Assembly: GCA_963772065.1 (NCBI GenBank)
Contig: CAVYVZ010000004.1
Span: forward strand, 1 to 64,000
Reading direction: 5' to 3'
Source of the DNA: CAVYVZ01 sp963772065
GTDB taxonomy: Bacteria > Acidobacteriota > Vicinamibacteria > Vicinamibacterales > UBA2999
Length of the DNA stretch: 64,000 bases
Shown: positions 55,093 to 63,947 of the stretch, in pieces
Layout of the letters: every line of letters begins with the position of its first letter
Position numbering within the stretch: the first letter of the stretch is position 1
Program-made: the position numbers and the translations under genes
Notes under the pieces: model-generated
The model's input: only the letters and a program-made list of their open reading frames with translations
Databases searched by the model: none
What the model was told of the DNA's origin: nothing

Positions 55093-56190
55093 CTACAACA
55101 CCTTTGGCAGCACCACGGTGACCGTCGTACCCGCATCGGTCGACGAACTCACCTGAATGTGTCCGCCGTGTGCCGACACGATGGCCCGGGCGATGAACAA
55201 GCCAAGGCCAATGCTGTGCGACGCACCCTCCGCGCGGCCGCGAGCGAGCGGTTCAAACACGAACGGCAGCACCTCTGGGGGAATCGGGGGGCCCCCGTTA
55301 TGAACGGCGAGCGTCAGCGCGTCGCCTTGCTCCTGCCCGGTGAGGGTGACGGGCGCTCCGCCGCCGTGCTGTATCGCGTTGCCGACCAGATTCGACACGA
55401 CCTGCGCGAGCCGGTCGACATCCCACTCGCCGCGCAGATCTCCGCTGGCCTGAAACCGCAAGACTGCCTCAGGTCGGCCGGCACGGATCTCGATCATCGC
55501 TTCCTCGCAGACCTGCCGAAGGTCCGCGGAGCGCCGCTTGAGCGGCATTGATCCACCCAACCTGGCGCGGGTCAGGTCCAGGAGATCTCCGATCATCCGC
55601 TCCATGCGTTGCGCGCTGTTCATGATCCGCGCTACGACCCGGCCTCGTCGCTGCGGATTGTCGTCGGGCGCCGCTAGGAGCGCGGCGCCCGCCATAACGG
55701 CGCCGAGTGGCGTGCGCAGGTCGTGGCCGAGGACGCCGATGAATTGATCCCGAAACAGGTCGGTCTGAACCGCGAAGCGATCCATCGACTCCGTCATTGC
55801 CTCGTCAATGGCTTCGTTGAATCGGCGCACATCGGTGAGGTCCGATGCCCCGCTTTCCTCGTAGAGCCGCAGCACGGTCGCTCGGAGCGCGCGAAACTCC
55901 GCGAGCACCGACCGGAACGTGAAGCCGTGCTGGATGCGATCATCCGCGTGAAGTCTCCCGGAGGCTTCCATTGTCTTGGCGGAGCCGCTGCCCTGCGACT
56001 TGAGGGACTGTTCCTCGGGGGTCTGCGTAATGCTTATGTCTTGAACGACAGCGGTCAGGAGTTCCTCGGCGTGGTCGCGCAGCTCCGCCTCCGTCATATC
56101 CACGCCAGGCGGCATCAGCGTCTTGGCGAAGACGGCGAATTCGCTGACGATCTGTTCGTGGTGGCCGCGGATGAACGCGCTCAGGGACAT
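55093..56190 (-). CDS. Cytoplasmic histidine kinase with RsbRD-like N-terminus, second copy
   Basis: This encodes 365 residues from the ATG at 56190 (GGAG 7 nt upstream; the longer frame to 56286 is not needed). The N-terminus (FIRGHHEQIVSEFAVFAKTL, then IQHGFTFRSVLAEFRALRATVL) is of the RsbRD_N type. The phosphoacceptor region is GVLGHDLRTPLGAVMAG, followed by VSNLVGNAIQHGG (N box), HNGGPPIP and GLGLFIARAIVSAHGG. It shares layout with the kinase at 51127 but has a standard HDLRTP motif. No membrane helix. Confidence 0.85.
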   Translation of the reverse strand: MSLSAFIRGHHEQIVSEFAVFAKTLMPPGVDMTEAELRDHAEELLTAVVQDISITQTPEEQSLKSQGSGSAKTMEASGRLHADDRIQHGFTFRSVLAEFRALRATVLRLYEESGASDLTDVRRFNEAIDEAMTESMDRFAVQTDLFRDQFIGVLGHDLRTPLGAVMAGAALLAAPDDNPQRRGRVVARIMNSAQRMERMIGDLLDLTRARLGGSMPLKRRSADLRQVCEEAMIEIRAGRPEAVLRFQASGDLRGEWDVDRLAQVVSNLVGNAIQHGGGAPVTLTGQEQGDALTLAVHNGGPPIPPEVLPFVFEPLARGRAEGASHSIGLGLFIARAIVSAHGGHIQVSSSTDAGTTVTVVLPKVL

Positions 56191-57170
56191 GGTGTGCTCC
56201 GCCCGTTCCCCGAGCGCTGTGAACAGCGGCAACCGGGAGAGGACGAGCAACCTTAGCAGTCGAGCCGGGCAGGTGCAAAGCCGCACAGCTCAGGCGTCCG
56301 GTGACCAATGGGAGATCTGGCGAGACCGTTAGGGAGTTACGCGCAGCAAGCGTTCGACGTGTCGTAGAGCGCATTTCAGGCACTACACATCTTTAGCTCG
56401 CTGCCCGGCAATATGGAGTCCCCGCCACGCGCGAAACCTCGAGCGGCTCGCCGCAGGCGGATTCGACTGCTTGGTGTAGCGTTGGCGCGTGGATCCTACG
56501 CTACGCGCTTCGGCCTGTGCGGCCACAGCGCCGTTTATGATCGTTCGAGCCGACCGGTGGTACGCGCCGGTTCGATAGACTGGCGCACAACGACAGATGC
56601 GTCCAACCGGGGGTTCAAATCGCGTCCCAGCCAGCCACTACCTGCAAGCGTTTGTTTTCTGTGGCTTAGAGAGTGGGATTTGCAGGGGCAGCATTTGAAC
56701 CAGCGTCGACGACATCGTCGGCGTCTTCCTGTCAAGCCGGAGGCTGATCGGATTACTCGCGGAAAGTCGCGAAGTGTATAGCGCTGGTCCAAGGTGGCCA
56801 CGCGGAAGCCGCGCGCATCTGCCGTCGCTCCCGCTTGGCAGCTTGTCTAATCGCGGCAGGGCCGTTCACCCCCAAGCGGGGTACATGGTTGGCCATTCGC
56901 GCATTACGCTCTCCGCCTCCTTCCTCCGCTTCAGTATGACCCCGGCATAATCGGTGGCCTTCGCGCTGACCAACGTCGGCACGAGATTGGAGGACTGCCG
57001 TTGCGTCTCGCAGGCTATTGAACGCTGGGACTCGAGCTGGTCGCAGGCGAGACGACAGGCTTTGGAGGACTCAAACTTGCGGCTTCCTGGTTTCTAGTAG
57101 TGGACCGGTAGAGCTACCCGGAGCTACCGACAACGATCAAGATCCGGTGGAGCAGTGATCTATTGACGTC
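56191..57170. other. Non-coding stretch of about 980 bp with tRNA-like remnants
   Basis: No convincing gene was found. It has lower GC than the surroundings by eye. At 56606-56642 GGGGGTTCAAATCGCGTCCC followed by AGCCAGCCA looks like the T-arm and 3' end of a tRNA. GCGCCGGTTCGATAGACTGG at 56562-56581 resembles another T-loop. The T-arms do not pair well, so these are at best remnants. Confidence 0.4.
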
Positions 57171-58095
57171 CTATTCGGCGAGCGTACATCGAGATACCGG
57201 TGGCAGCTCATGTCGTTGTGGCGTCCCGTCGCCGGGCAGCTTCCAGAACGGCCTCTGTCGCCCGAACGGCATGCGGACGATCTCGCGCAGCCCGAGTTCG
57301 TCGGGATCACCGAACTCTGGGACGCCGATGCCGACGTCCTGCTGCGGCACATTCAGCCGGCAGGTGCCGTGAAAATAATCGGGGAACGACAGGATGGTCG
57401 ACCAGTTGGCGTTCGCTTCATCTGGCATCATCGAGTGGTGGATGCCATGCATGCGCGGTGTTACCACCAGTCGACAGAGTCGGCGTTCCACACCGACTGG
57501 CAGATTCAGATTGGAGTGGTGGAACATGATCGCGAGTAGTGTGGCCGTCTGCCAGACGGACAGCGAACGTGGTGTGGCGCCGATCAGCAGGTACCTGTCC
57601 AGCTCTCCAAGGGACTGAGAGCACCATTTCGGCGAAATGGAACCGCAGCGCGGTCGACGCCGTGAGGTCAAGATCGGCATGGTGCACGCGGTGAAAGCGC
57701 CACAAGAACGGGACGACGTGCGTCAGCACGTGCCAGACGTAGAGCGTGTAATCCAGTAAGACGACCGCCACGACCACTTCGAGTGCAGGCGGCAAATGCA
57801 CTCGCTTCACCAGCCCCCACTGCTTCCGCTGCACGAGATGGGTGAGTCGGTCCATGAGCGGTTTCTCAGCGACGCGAATCGCTGCAGCGGTTAGGACAGA
57901 CATCGCGAGGTTCCGAGCGTCATGGTGCGGTTCGTTCTCGATGCGTCGACGGAGCGGCCGTTTCCGCTCCAGCCAGACGATCCCAATGAACGCCACGAGG
58001 ATGAGCGTCCCGTTCAGCCAACCTGCAAGAGGGCGAGAGAGGGCATCCCGCCGTGTGCCCACCGTGCTCACCAGTTCCGCAGCGCTCATGTCCAT
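57171..58095 (-). CDS. Fatty acid hydroxylase/sterol desaturase-family protein, frame broken once
   Basis: The first frame has a helix (LNGTLILVAFIGIVWL) and the His-box membrane core: YVWHVLTHVVPFLWRFHRVHH and ALRFHFAEMVLSVPWRAGQV. One extra base at 57591-57596 (GTACCTG) shifts to LLIGATPRSLSVWQTATLLAIMFHHSNL and TPRMHGIHHSMMPDEAN. The His clusters are the di-iron ligands of this family. Together about 307 residues, normal length. It is an inner-membrane O2-using hydroxylase or desaturase of a lipid. Confidence 0.78.
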
Positions 58096-58750
58096 CGCCT
58101 ACTCAGTAGTTGTACGAAGTAAACACTTCGGTTTTCCGTGCCTATCGAACGTGAGACCGTTGTAGGGCTGCGGCCCCCTGCTCGGGACCTCCATCCTGGC
58201 GAGCCGGTGGCATCCCCGGGACCCCGGCCCGCTTCAAATCTTCTCGAACCCGGCCTCGCCAAACTTTCGGGCTCGCGCCTTCGGTAGTGTTCTGTCGCGT
58301 CCTAGCCCGAGGGTCACGTGTAGCTCCTCGCGGCATTGCAGGAGGCTGTGCGCCACCGGCTGCAGAGCGGCGCAATGTCCGGGACAGGACCGCGCAGCCA
58401 GACCTCCGGTTGATTGGGCGAGTTCATGGCCTACCAGGATAACCGTCTTCGGTCAGCCCTCGCCTTGCGAAGTAGTTGCTGGCGCCCGTCGAGCCAAGCG
58501 TGTGCCTTGTTCGCGGCGCTACCTGACTGAGCGGCGGCCCTCCCGTAGACCATCTAGATTTTGCGCACGCCGTTGAGGCCGGCGCCAACGTAATCTGCTG
58601 ACGCGCTGATCTAGCAGGCTTGCTGAAAAAGCACCTGGTAAACAGTGCGGCGTTATCGAGAGCAATCGTGGTGAGACCAGGCGAAACAGGGCGACAGCCG
58701 CTCATGCTGCGTTCGTTTCTCCCATGACTTGGAACCCGGAGGACGCGCAT
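58096..58750. other. Non-coding stretch of 655 bp
   Basis: No gene is supported; the open frames are short and have no family likeness. AGCAGGCTTGCTGAAAAAGC at 58614-58633 resembles an insertion-sequence end seen widely, but no matching second end or transposase is present. Confidence 0.4.
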
Positions 58751-59893
58751 TCACCGGTCATTCGCGGCTTCAATCACGATGCGGGCGACCTGCTCCCCGA
58801 GTTCCGCGATTGCGAGACCCTGGCCCTCAAGATTGGCCAGGATCGCAACCACGACGTATCGATCGGGAAACATATAGAGATTGGTCGTGACACCCTGCTG
58901 CACGCCGCCGTGCCACACTAGCCCCGGAATGGGCGGTGTTCCTGGCCCCCAGCCATCAACAATCCAGCCCAGCCCATAACCGGTATTCTGGCCGTTCACG
59001 TGCCGGGCGACGGTCATCTGTCTGAACGTCGCTCGCTTCAACAGCGTCCCGTTCTGGACTGCTATGCCGAAGCGCACGAGGTCGCCCACAGTGGAGAGCC
59101 ATCCGCCTCCCGGGATCTTGTAGCTGGGATCCATGAAACCGGCGCGACGCAGCGCTCCGGCGTCCGTCTTGGCGTAGCCCGGCGAGCGGTTCGGGACCAG
59201 AGCATGCACATCGTCAACACGTGAGTGCCGCATCGCCGCAGGCTCGAAGATGTTCTTCGTCACGAAGGTCACGTAGTCCTCCCCAGAGGCGGCTTCGATA
59301 ACGACGCCGAGGAGCGTGTACGCATACGTGCTGTAAGTCATCTTCGCTCCTGGCGGGTGGAGGAGCGGATCCCCGGAGAAGATGGCGAGTGCGTCTCGCA
59401 GGGAGGCGTAGTGCTTCACGTAGGCGTTTCCGCTTTCGTCTTCCGCCGCCGTGTAGTGCCGAATGCCGCTCTGATGTGTCAGCAACTGCTCGACGGTGAT
59501 CGGTTGCCATGCCAATGGGGCGTCTGGCAGCCATTTGCCGACTTGATCGTCTAGAGATAAGCGCCCGCGCTCGATCAACTGCATCACGGCGACGGCGGTA
59601 ATCGGCTTGGAGACAGAGGCCAGTCGGTAGACCGTATCCGCCGTCGCGGGCACCGACTGCTCAACGTCGGCAAGGCCGTAGCCACTCGCCCATCGCACAA
59701 TCGGGCCAATCCCCACGCTGACGGAGACGCCGGGAGCATTCAACTTCGACATGAAGGCCGTGACAGCGCGCTCGATCTTCGGTTCCGCTGACGCGGGGAG
59801 GGCCGTCTCTTGCGCACGGTTGACAGGCGCACTGACCGCGACCAATGCCAGCACCAGCGGAGGCCACAGAGCCCTCGTTCGCCCCAACGTCAT
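58751..59893 (-). CDS. Secreted serine hydrolase (class C beta-lactamase/esterase family)
   Basis: This is a 380-residue protein with a signal peptide (LWPPLVLALVAVSAPVNRAQ). The SxxK motif is SVSK (93-96), the second motif Tyr187-Ser-Thr (TYSTYAYTL) and the third HGG (LVWHGGVQQG), with GWLSTVGDLVRFG between. This is the penicillin-binding/beta-lactamase-like serine hydrolase layout; true beta-lactam resistance is not implied. Likely periplasmic esterase or peptidase. Confidence 0.85.
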   Translation of the reverse strand: MTLGRTRALWPPLVLALVAVSAPVNRAQETALPASAEPKIERAVTAFMSKLNAPGVSVSVGIGPIVRWASGYGLADVEQSVPATADTVYRLASVSKPITAVAVMQLIERGRLSLDDQVGKWLPDAPLAWQPITVEQLLTHQSGIRHYTAAEDESGNAYVKHYASLRDALAIFSGDPLLHPPGAKMTYSTYAYTLLGVVIEAASGEDYVTFVTKNIFEPAAMRHSRVDDVHALVPNRSPGYAKTDAGALRRAGFMDPSYKIPGGGWLSTVGDLVRFGIAVQNGTLLKRATFRQMTVARHVNGQNTGYGLGWIVDGWGPGTPPIPGLVWHGGVQQGVTTNLYMFPDRYVVVAILANLEGQGLAIAELGEQVARIVIEAANDR

Positions 59894-60101
59894 AGTCTCT
59901 CCTGTGTCGCACTCTATCGGCAGTACGCCTCCTGAATCTAGACGAAACCCCTCCGAATCTGCCCGAACTGGGGTGTTGTGCGCGGTTCAGTGTGGAAATC
60001 GCAACGCCGGAATAGACGGGCCGAGCTACCCGCTGGCCACTGGCAAACCGAGTAGTTACCGACAGGTCATCAGAACGGCGTTACTCGATACCTATCCTCG
60101 T

Positions 60102-61319
60102 TCAGCTGGCCCGACCCCTGAAGAGTCGCGAGACGATGAGCGCCAGTGGCGCCGCGATGAAACTCAGGAGCGCACCCATCTTCGTTTCGGCCAGAGCCGC
60201 TCCTCCGGTGAACGCGGCTGTGGCGAAGAACAGGGAGACTGTGAAGCCGATCGCCGCAGCGATGCCGACAACGAACAGGTCGCGGAGATACAGCCCGTGT
60301 GGCAACGCCCACCAGTCGCGCCGCGCCAGAAAACAGCAAGATGCCGATCGGCTTGCCAAGCAGCAGGGCGGCCAGCACGAAGTACGTCCCCCTCCCAATT
60401 TGCTCGAACGAGGACGCCGGCATTCACCAATCCAAACAGCAACAGGACCGAACTGAACGGGTGTTGCCCACCAATGCTCGAACTGATTGAGAGTGTCGAC
60501 TTGAAGCTCCTCTCGCGGATCGAACAGACCAAGATCTCGCGAACTATGGGGCATGAAGGGTACGACGGGCACCAGCGCCAGGGCCGGATGGAAACCACCC
60601 AGGTGGAGGGCCGCCCATGAGAGCGCTCCGGGACCGATGACATATGGCCAGAAGCTGCGGATACGAAGGCGCTGCAACCAAAGTGCGGCCAAGACCGCCC
60701 CCGCCATCAGCGTCGCAAGGGCGATGATGGACAGCGGGCCCGAGGGGTAAAACACCGCCAGGATGATCAGACCGAGTGCGTCATCGGCAATGGCAAGGAG
60801 CAACAAGAAAGGAATCGCGGGATGCCCAGTGGAAAAGATGACGCGGGCGGTCATCGCCGAAAATGCGATGTCAGTCGCGCAAGGAATCGCCCAGCCTCGA
60901 CTCAACTCCGTCGGTCCGACGGTTGAAGTCAGCGTGAGGTAGATCGCGGCGGGCGCGACCATACCGCCCACCGCTGCTGCGAGCGGCGACAAGGCATGAC
61001 GCGGCGAAGCGAGTGGCCCTCCGGGCAACGTCGCTTCAAAGACCTCTTTCGCCGCGAGCGCGAAGAAGAACGCCATACCAACGTCGTTCACCCAGAAATG
61101 CAGCGGGTGCGTAATACGGTCGTAGCTGGCCAGGTCGAGATTCGCCCACGTCACCGCCGCGATAGTCCCGGCGACGAGCAGCAGTGAGTTGTCGAAGATG
61201 AGGCGAGCGAGCTTGGAACGCGTGTGGGACGAGCCTGCCAAATCGAATCCTCCTGATCTCGCGACCACGAGGATGGCGGCCCGACCATCCGATTTTCCTG
61301 CAGCGGGCAGCCGCTGCAC
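60102..61319 (-). CDS. nhaA: NhaA-type Na+/H+ antiporter with an out-of-frame internal window
   Basis: The frame is open for 405 residues. Early parts match NhaA: FWVNDVGMAFFFALAAKEV, WAIPCATDIAFSAMTARVI, LAIADDALGLIILAVFY, and late LRDLFVVGIAAAIGFTVSLFFATAAF. Between 60306 and 60450 the sequence reads as Cys/Arg-rich nonsense (ECRRPRSSKLGGG). In the other frames the same DNA gives LFGLVNAGV, then FEQIGRGTYFVLAALLLGKP, the expected NhaA helices. Three +1 indels therefore cancel out. Either the gene is damaged or the consensus has three errors. The role would be Na+/H+ exchange at the inner membrane. Confidence 0.75.
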   Translation of the reverse strand: MQRLPAAGKSDGRAAILVVARSGGFDLAGSSHTRSKLARLIFDNSLLLVAGTIAAVTWANLDLASYDRITHPLHFWVNDVGMAFFFALAAKEVFEATLPGGPLASPRHALSPLAAAVGGMVAPAAIYLTLTSTVGPTELSRGWAIPCATDIAFSAMTARVIFSTGHPAIPFLLLLAIADDALGLIILAVFYPSGPLSIIALATLMAGAVLAALWLQRLRIRSFWPYVIGPGALSWAALHLGGFHPALALVPVVPFMPHSSRDLGLFDPREELQVDTLNQFEHWWATPVQFGPVAVWIGECRRPRSSKLGGGRTSCWPPCCLASRSASCCFLARRDWWALPHGLYLRDLFVVGIAAAIGFTVSLFFATAAFTGGAALAETKMGALLSFIAAPLALIVSRLFRGRAS

Positions 61320-61535
61320 CCTTACACGATGGTGGCTCTCAGTATACGTGTTCGGGCGATTCGGACCTTTGAAATGGCAGCGACAGACAGCGATCGATCC
61401 TGAGAGTCACCTAGTGTCTACCGATTCAGGAGTAGGTCGTCGTTCGTCCACCAGCCCCAGGGGCATCTTGTGCCAGTTGGGTTTTGTTACAGGCTCTAAA
61501 GGTAAATCGCGCGCAGGTGCGTCGTGAGCTCATTG

Positions 61536-62835
61536 TTACCCATGGTCGCCGGTGCGGGCGGAATACCGGTGCATCAGCGGCGTCACTGACACGCCGTGCA
61601 ATACGATCGAAGCGGCGACCACGACGAGCGTAACATCCGCGAGCATCCGAGCTGCCGGCGCGGACACGCCGTGCGACAACGCGTAGGCCAGGTAATAGAT
61701 TGAGCCAACTCCCCGCACGCCGAACCATGCGATGAACGCACGCTGCGGTGTTGACAGCGGCGCGCGAAACAGCGTGAGCAACGTCGCCAGTGGTCTAATG
61801 ACGACAAACAGGCTGAAAGCCAAGACGATGCCCGGCCCCCACGCCTGGATATCCGCCAGCATCGCGCCGAGGATGAGAACCACAGCCAACTCGCCCAATC
61901 GTTCCAGTTGCTCGTTGAAGCTGAGGACTGCACGCGCCATGTAGGCAGGGGCGGTGCCTGGGTCCGTCGCCTGTTCCTCGGTGCTGCGCGCAGCTTCCGA
62001 GACATCCGCCGGTGGCGCCACGTCGCTATGCTGACGCTCGATGCGTCTCACGGAAAGCCCTGCTGCGAACACAGCGAGGAAGCCGTAGCCGTTAAAGAGC
62101 AGGGCGATCCCGTACGAGAGCGCGATGAGCCCGAGAGCGAGGAACTCGTCCAGTCCGACCGCCTCGCGATGTACGCGGCGCAGGTAGAGCACGAGCTTCC
62201 CGATCCCCGCGCCGCAGAGGGTGCCGACGCCGAGCCCCGCGACGACTGCCCACGCGAGGTCGATCAGCAGCCAGCGCCAGCCGTACGCCCCAAGTTCGTG
62301 CGTACCTATGAGTCCGAGTCCCAGCATCACGAAAGGGAACGCGGTACCGTCGTTCAGACCGGCTTCTCCAGTCAGACTGAGACGGACCGGTTCGGCATCG
62401 TGCGCGTGCTCAACCTGCACGTCCGACGCAAGGACGGGATCGGTCGGCGCGAGCACCGCGCCGAGCAACACGGCCGCACCCAGCGGCAGACCGACAGCGG
62501 CAACCGCGAACGCGGCGACACCTCCGATGGTGAGCACCATCGCGACGGTTGCGAGCAAGATCGCGGTGCGCCAGCGGCGATCGGATGCCGGCAGCCGCAG
62601 CTTCAAACCTGCTGTGAACAGCGAAATGATGACGGCGATCTCCGTCAGCCGCTCAAGAACTGATGCGTCATCCAGCGCGTCGACGTGCAGGAGACCGGCG
62701 CCCCACGGCCCTAACAACGCGCCCGCGGTGAGATAGAACATCGACGCCGTCAATGGCAGGCGCTTGAGAACGGTAGCCGGCAAGCGCCATACCGATGAGC
62801 AAGGCACCCGTGATGACAAACCAAACGGTGGACAT
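61536..62835 (-). CDS. CPA1/NhaP-type Na+/H+ antiporter, frame broken near the start
   Basis: The natural start is the ATG at 62835 (MSTVWFVITGALLIGMALAG). One extra base at 62773-62775 (GGCTACC) then shifts to the frame starting VLKRLPLTASMFYLTAGALLGPWG. The body has the conserved LAPTDPVLASDVQV and GEAGLNDGTAFPF, and later FIAWFGVRGVGSIYYLAYAL. About 432 residues and some 12 helices. With the NhaA gene it makes a same-strand pair of Na+/H+ antiporters 216 nt apart. Confidence 0.8.
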
Positions 62836-63177
62836 CAGATATCAGAATCATAGGTGGTCCAAAACACTCGCCGCCCATCTCGAACGCCTCGATGAAGTCG
62901 GCAGTGACTCGCCGTACCCGGCTCGGATCTCCACGCCAGGGCGCTGACGAGAGCCTCGGTGAACAGCTGAAAACGGGCCACTGATCGACAGAGCAAAACC
63001 GGCCACCACGTGCGGACAACCGAGACCGGTGAGTTCTACTTCGTGACCTCCTCGGTGCGCAAGTCGGTCAGACCTTGATGCGCCAGCTGCGCGGACGGCA
63101 CTTGCGCACGGGCGCGTCGTGCAGCAGCGCGTCGCGAGTGATCGCGTCCGGTGCAGGAGGCGGGAAGGGTCAGCCCC
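62836..63177. other. Non-coding stretch of 342 bp
   Basis: No gene, hairpin or repeat of note was found. It lies upstream of the antiporter and downstream of the amine-oxidase remnant, so it must hold the antiporter promoter. Confidence 0.35.
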
Positions 63178-63570
63178 TCAGGCAGCGTCAATCTCGGTTG
63201 CCGCCCTCCGCCCTGATTCGAGTGCACCCTGCATCCAGCCTCGCACTGACGACGCGTGCTCGCCCACGAAGTAGACTCTCCCCTCGGGATGCGCATGTGT
63301 GGCTGGAGCGACGACACTTGTCCCGGCAGCAGTAGGCCACCGCGCCGCGCGCCCAGGGATCGCCATCCCACACTTTCACGAAGCCGCGCTCGTAATTCTT
63401 CCGGATACCTGGATAGACTTGTTCGATTGCCTTTAAACCGAAACGAAGTTGCGCTGCTTCAGACTCGCGCACGAGCTCCCGTGCCTTCGGCCCCCGGTTG
63501 GTGGCGTCGGCGAGTTCCTCCAGCAGCGTGTGCGCCTCGCGATGGATGCTGCTTGGGGCGCTAAGGGGTC
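63178..63570 (-). pseudogene. Flavin monoamine oxidase, C-terminal remnant
   Basis: In three frames the DNA encodes LRFGLKAIEQVYPGIRKNYERGFVKVWDGDPWARGAVAY, LLPGQVSSLQPHMRIP, and GRVYFVGEHASSVRGWMQGALESGRRAATEID. The last piece is the FAD-binding C-terminus of monoamine oxidases (GEHxS...GWxxGALESG). The N-terminal two-thirds are missing: coding similarity ends near the hairpin element at 63583. It is a leftover of a larger gene cut at the tRNA-proximal end of the island. Confidence 0.7.
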
Positions 63571-63582
63571 GATAAACTGAGC

Positions 63583-63657
63583 CGGAGGTGGGAATCGTGC
63601 CCGAAGCCCGAGCCGCGAAGCGGCGAAGGTCGAGCGCCTGATGACCACCTCCGGCGC
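63583..63657. repeat. Hairpin-forming element, copy 2 (right direct repeat)
   Basis: GCCGGAGGTGG and CCACCTCCGGC (11 bp, perfect) enclose about 50 nt that contains GCCGCGAAGCGGC, itself a hairpin. The arms equal the acceptor/T-arm sequence of the adjacent tRNA-Leu, suggesting origin from a tRNA end. The copy at 49896-49965 has one damaged arm. Confidence 0.65.
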
Positions 63658-63683
63658 CAAGGACCGAGCGCAAGCGAGGGACT

Positions 63684-63772
63684 TGGTGCCGGAGGTGGGA
63701 ATCGAACCCACACGGGCGGTAAAGCCCACCGGATTTTGAGTCCGGCGCGTCTGCCAGTTTCACCACTCCGGC
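63684..63772 (-). tRNA. tRNA-Leu (anticodon CAA)
   Basis: The 89-nt gene starts GCCGGAG and ends CTCCGGC-A-CCA with an encoded CCA. The D arm is TGGTGAAACTGGCAGACG. The anticodon stem CCGGA/TCCGG holds loop CTCAAAA, so the anticodon is CAA. A long variable arm (TGGGCTTTACCGCCCG) marks a class II tRNA, and the T loop is GGGTTCGATTCCC. Confidence 0.93.
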
Positions 63773-63821
63773 GGCGGGACATTCACAGGGAGATCGAAGA
63801 GATCAGGGAACAATCCTTTCC

Positions 63822-63851
63822 GATCTCCCTGATCTCCCTGATCTCCCTGTG
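63822..63851. repeat. GATCTCCCT tandem microrepeat, copy 2
   Basis: Three adjacent GATCTCCCT units then GTG lie 50 nt beyond the tRNA 5' end. Inverted partial units (GGGAGATCG, AGATCAGGGA) at 63789-63807 could pair with it. Copy 1 is at 20304. Confidence 0.6.
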
Positions 63852-63947
63852 ACTCCTCTCAGTATAGCGCCCGACCCCACTACTGACCCGGACACCGACG
63901 GCCGAAACTACGGCCAATACCCCCTGACCGCTGTTCTGGATTCCAAG

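Noticed and set aside
58614..58633. Sequence resembling an insertion-sequence end
   Set aside because: Short and common motif with no partner end, target duplication or transposase.
58424..58750. 108-codon minus-strand frame
   Set aside because: No ribosome-binding site or domain; composition is unlike neighbouring genes.
63561..63782. Open frame starting MSRRRSGETGRRAG over the tRNA
   Set aside because: A known type of false ORF produced by reading through tRNA-Leu and its flank.
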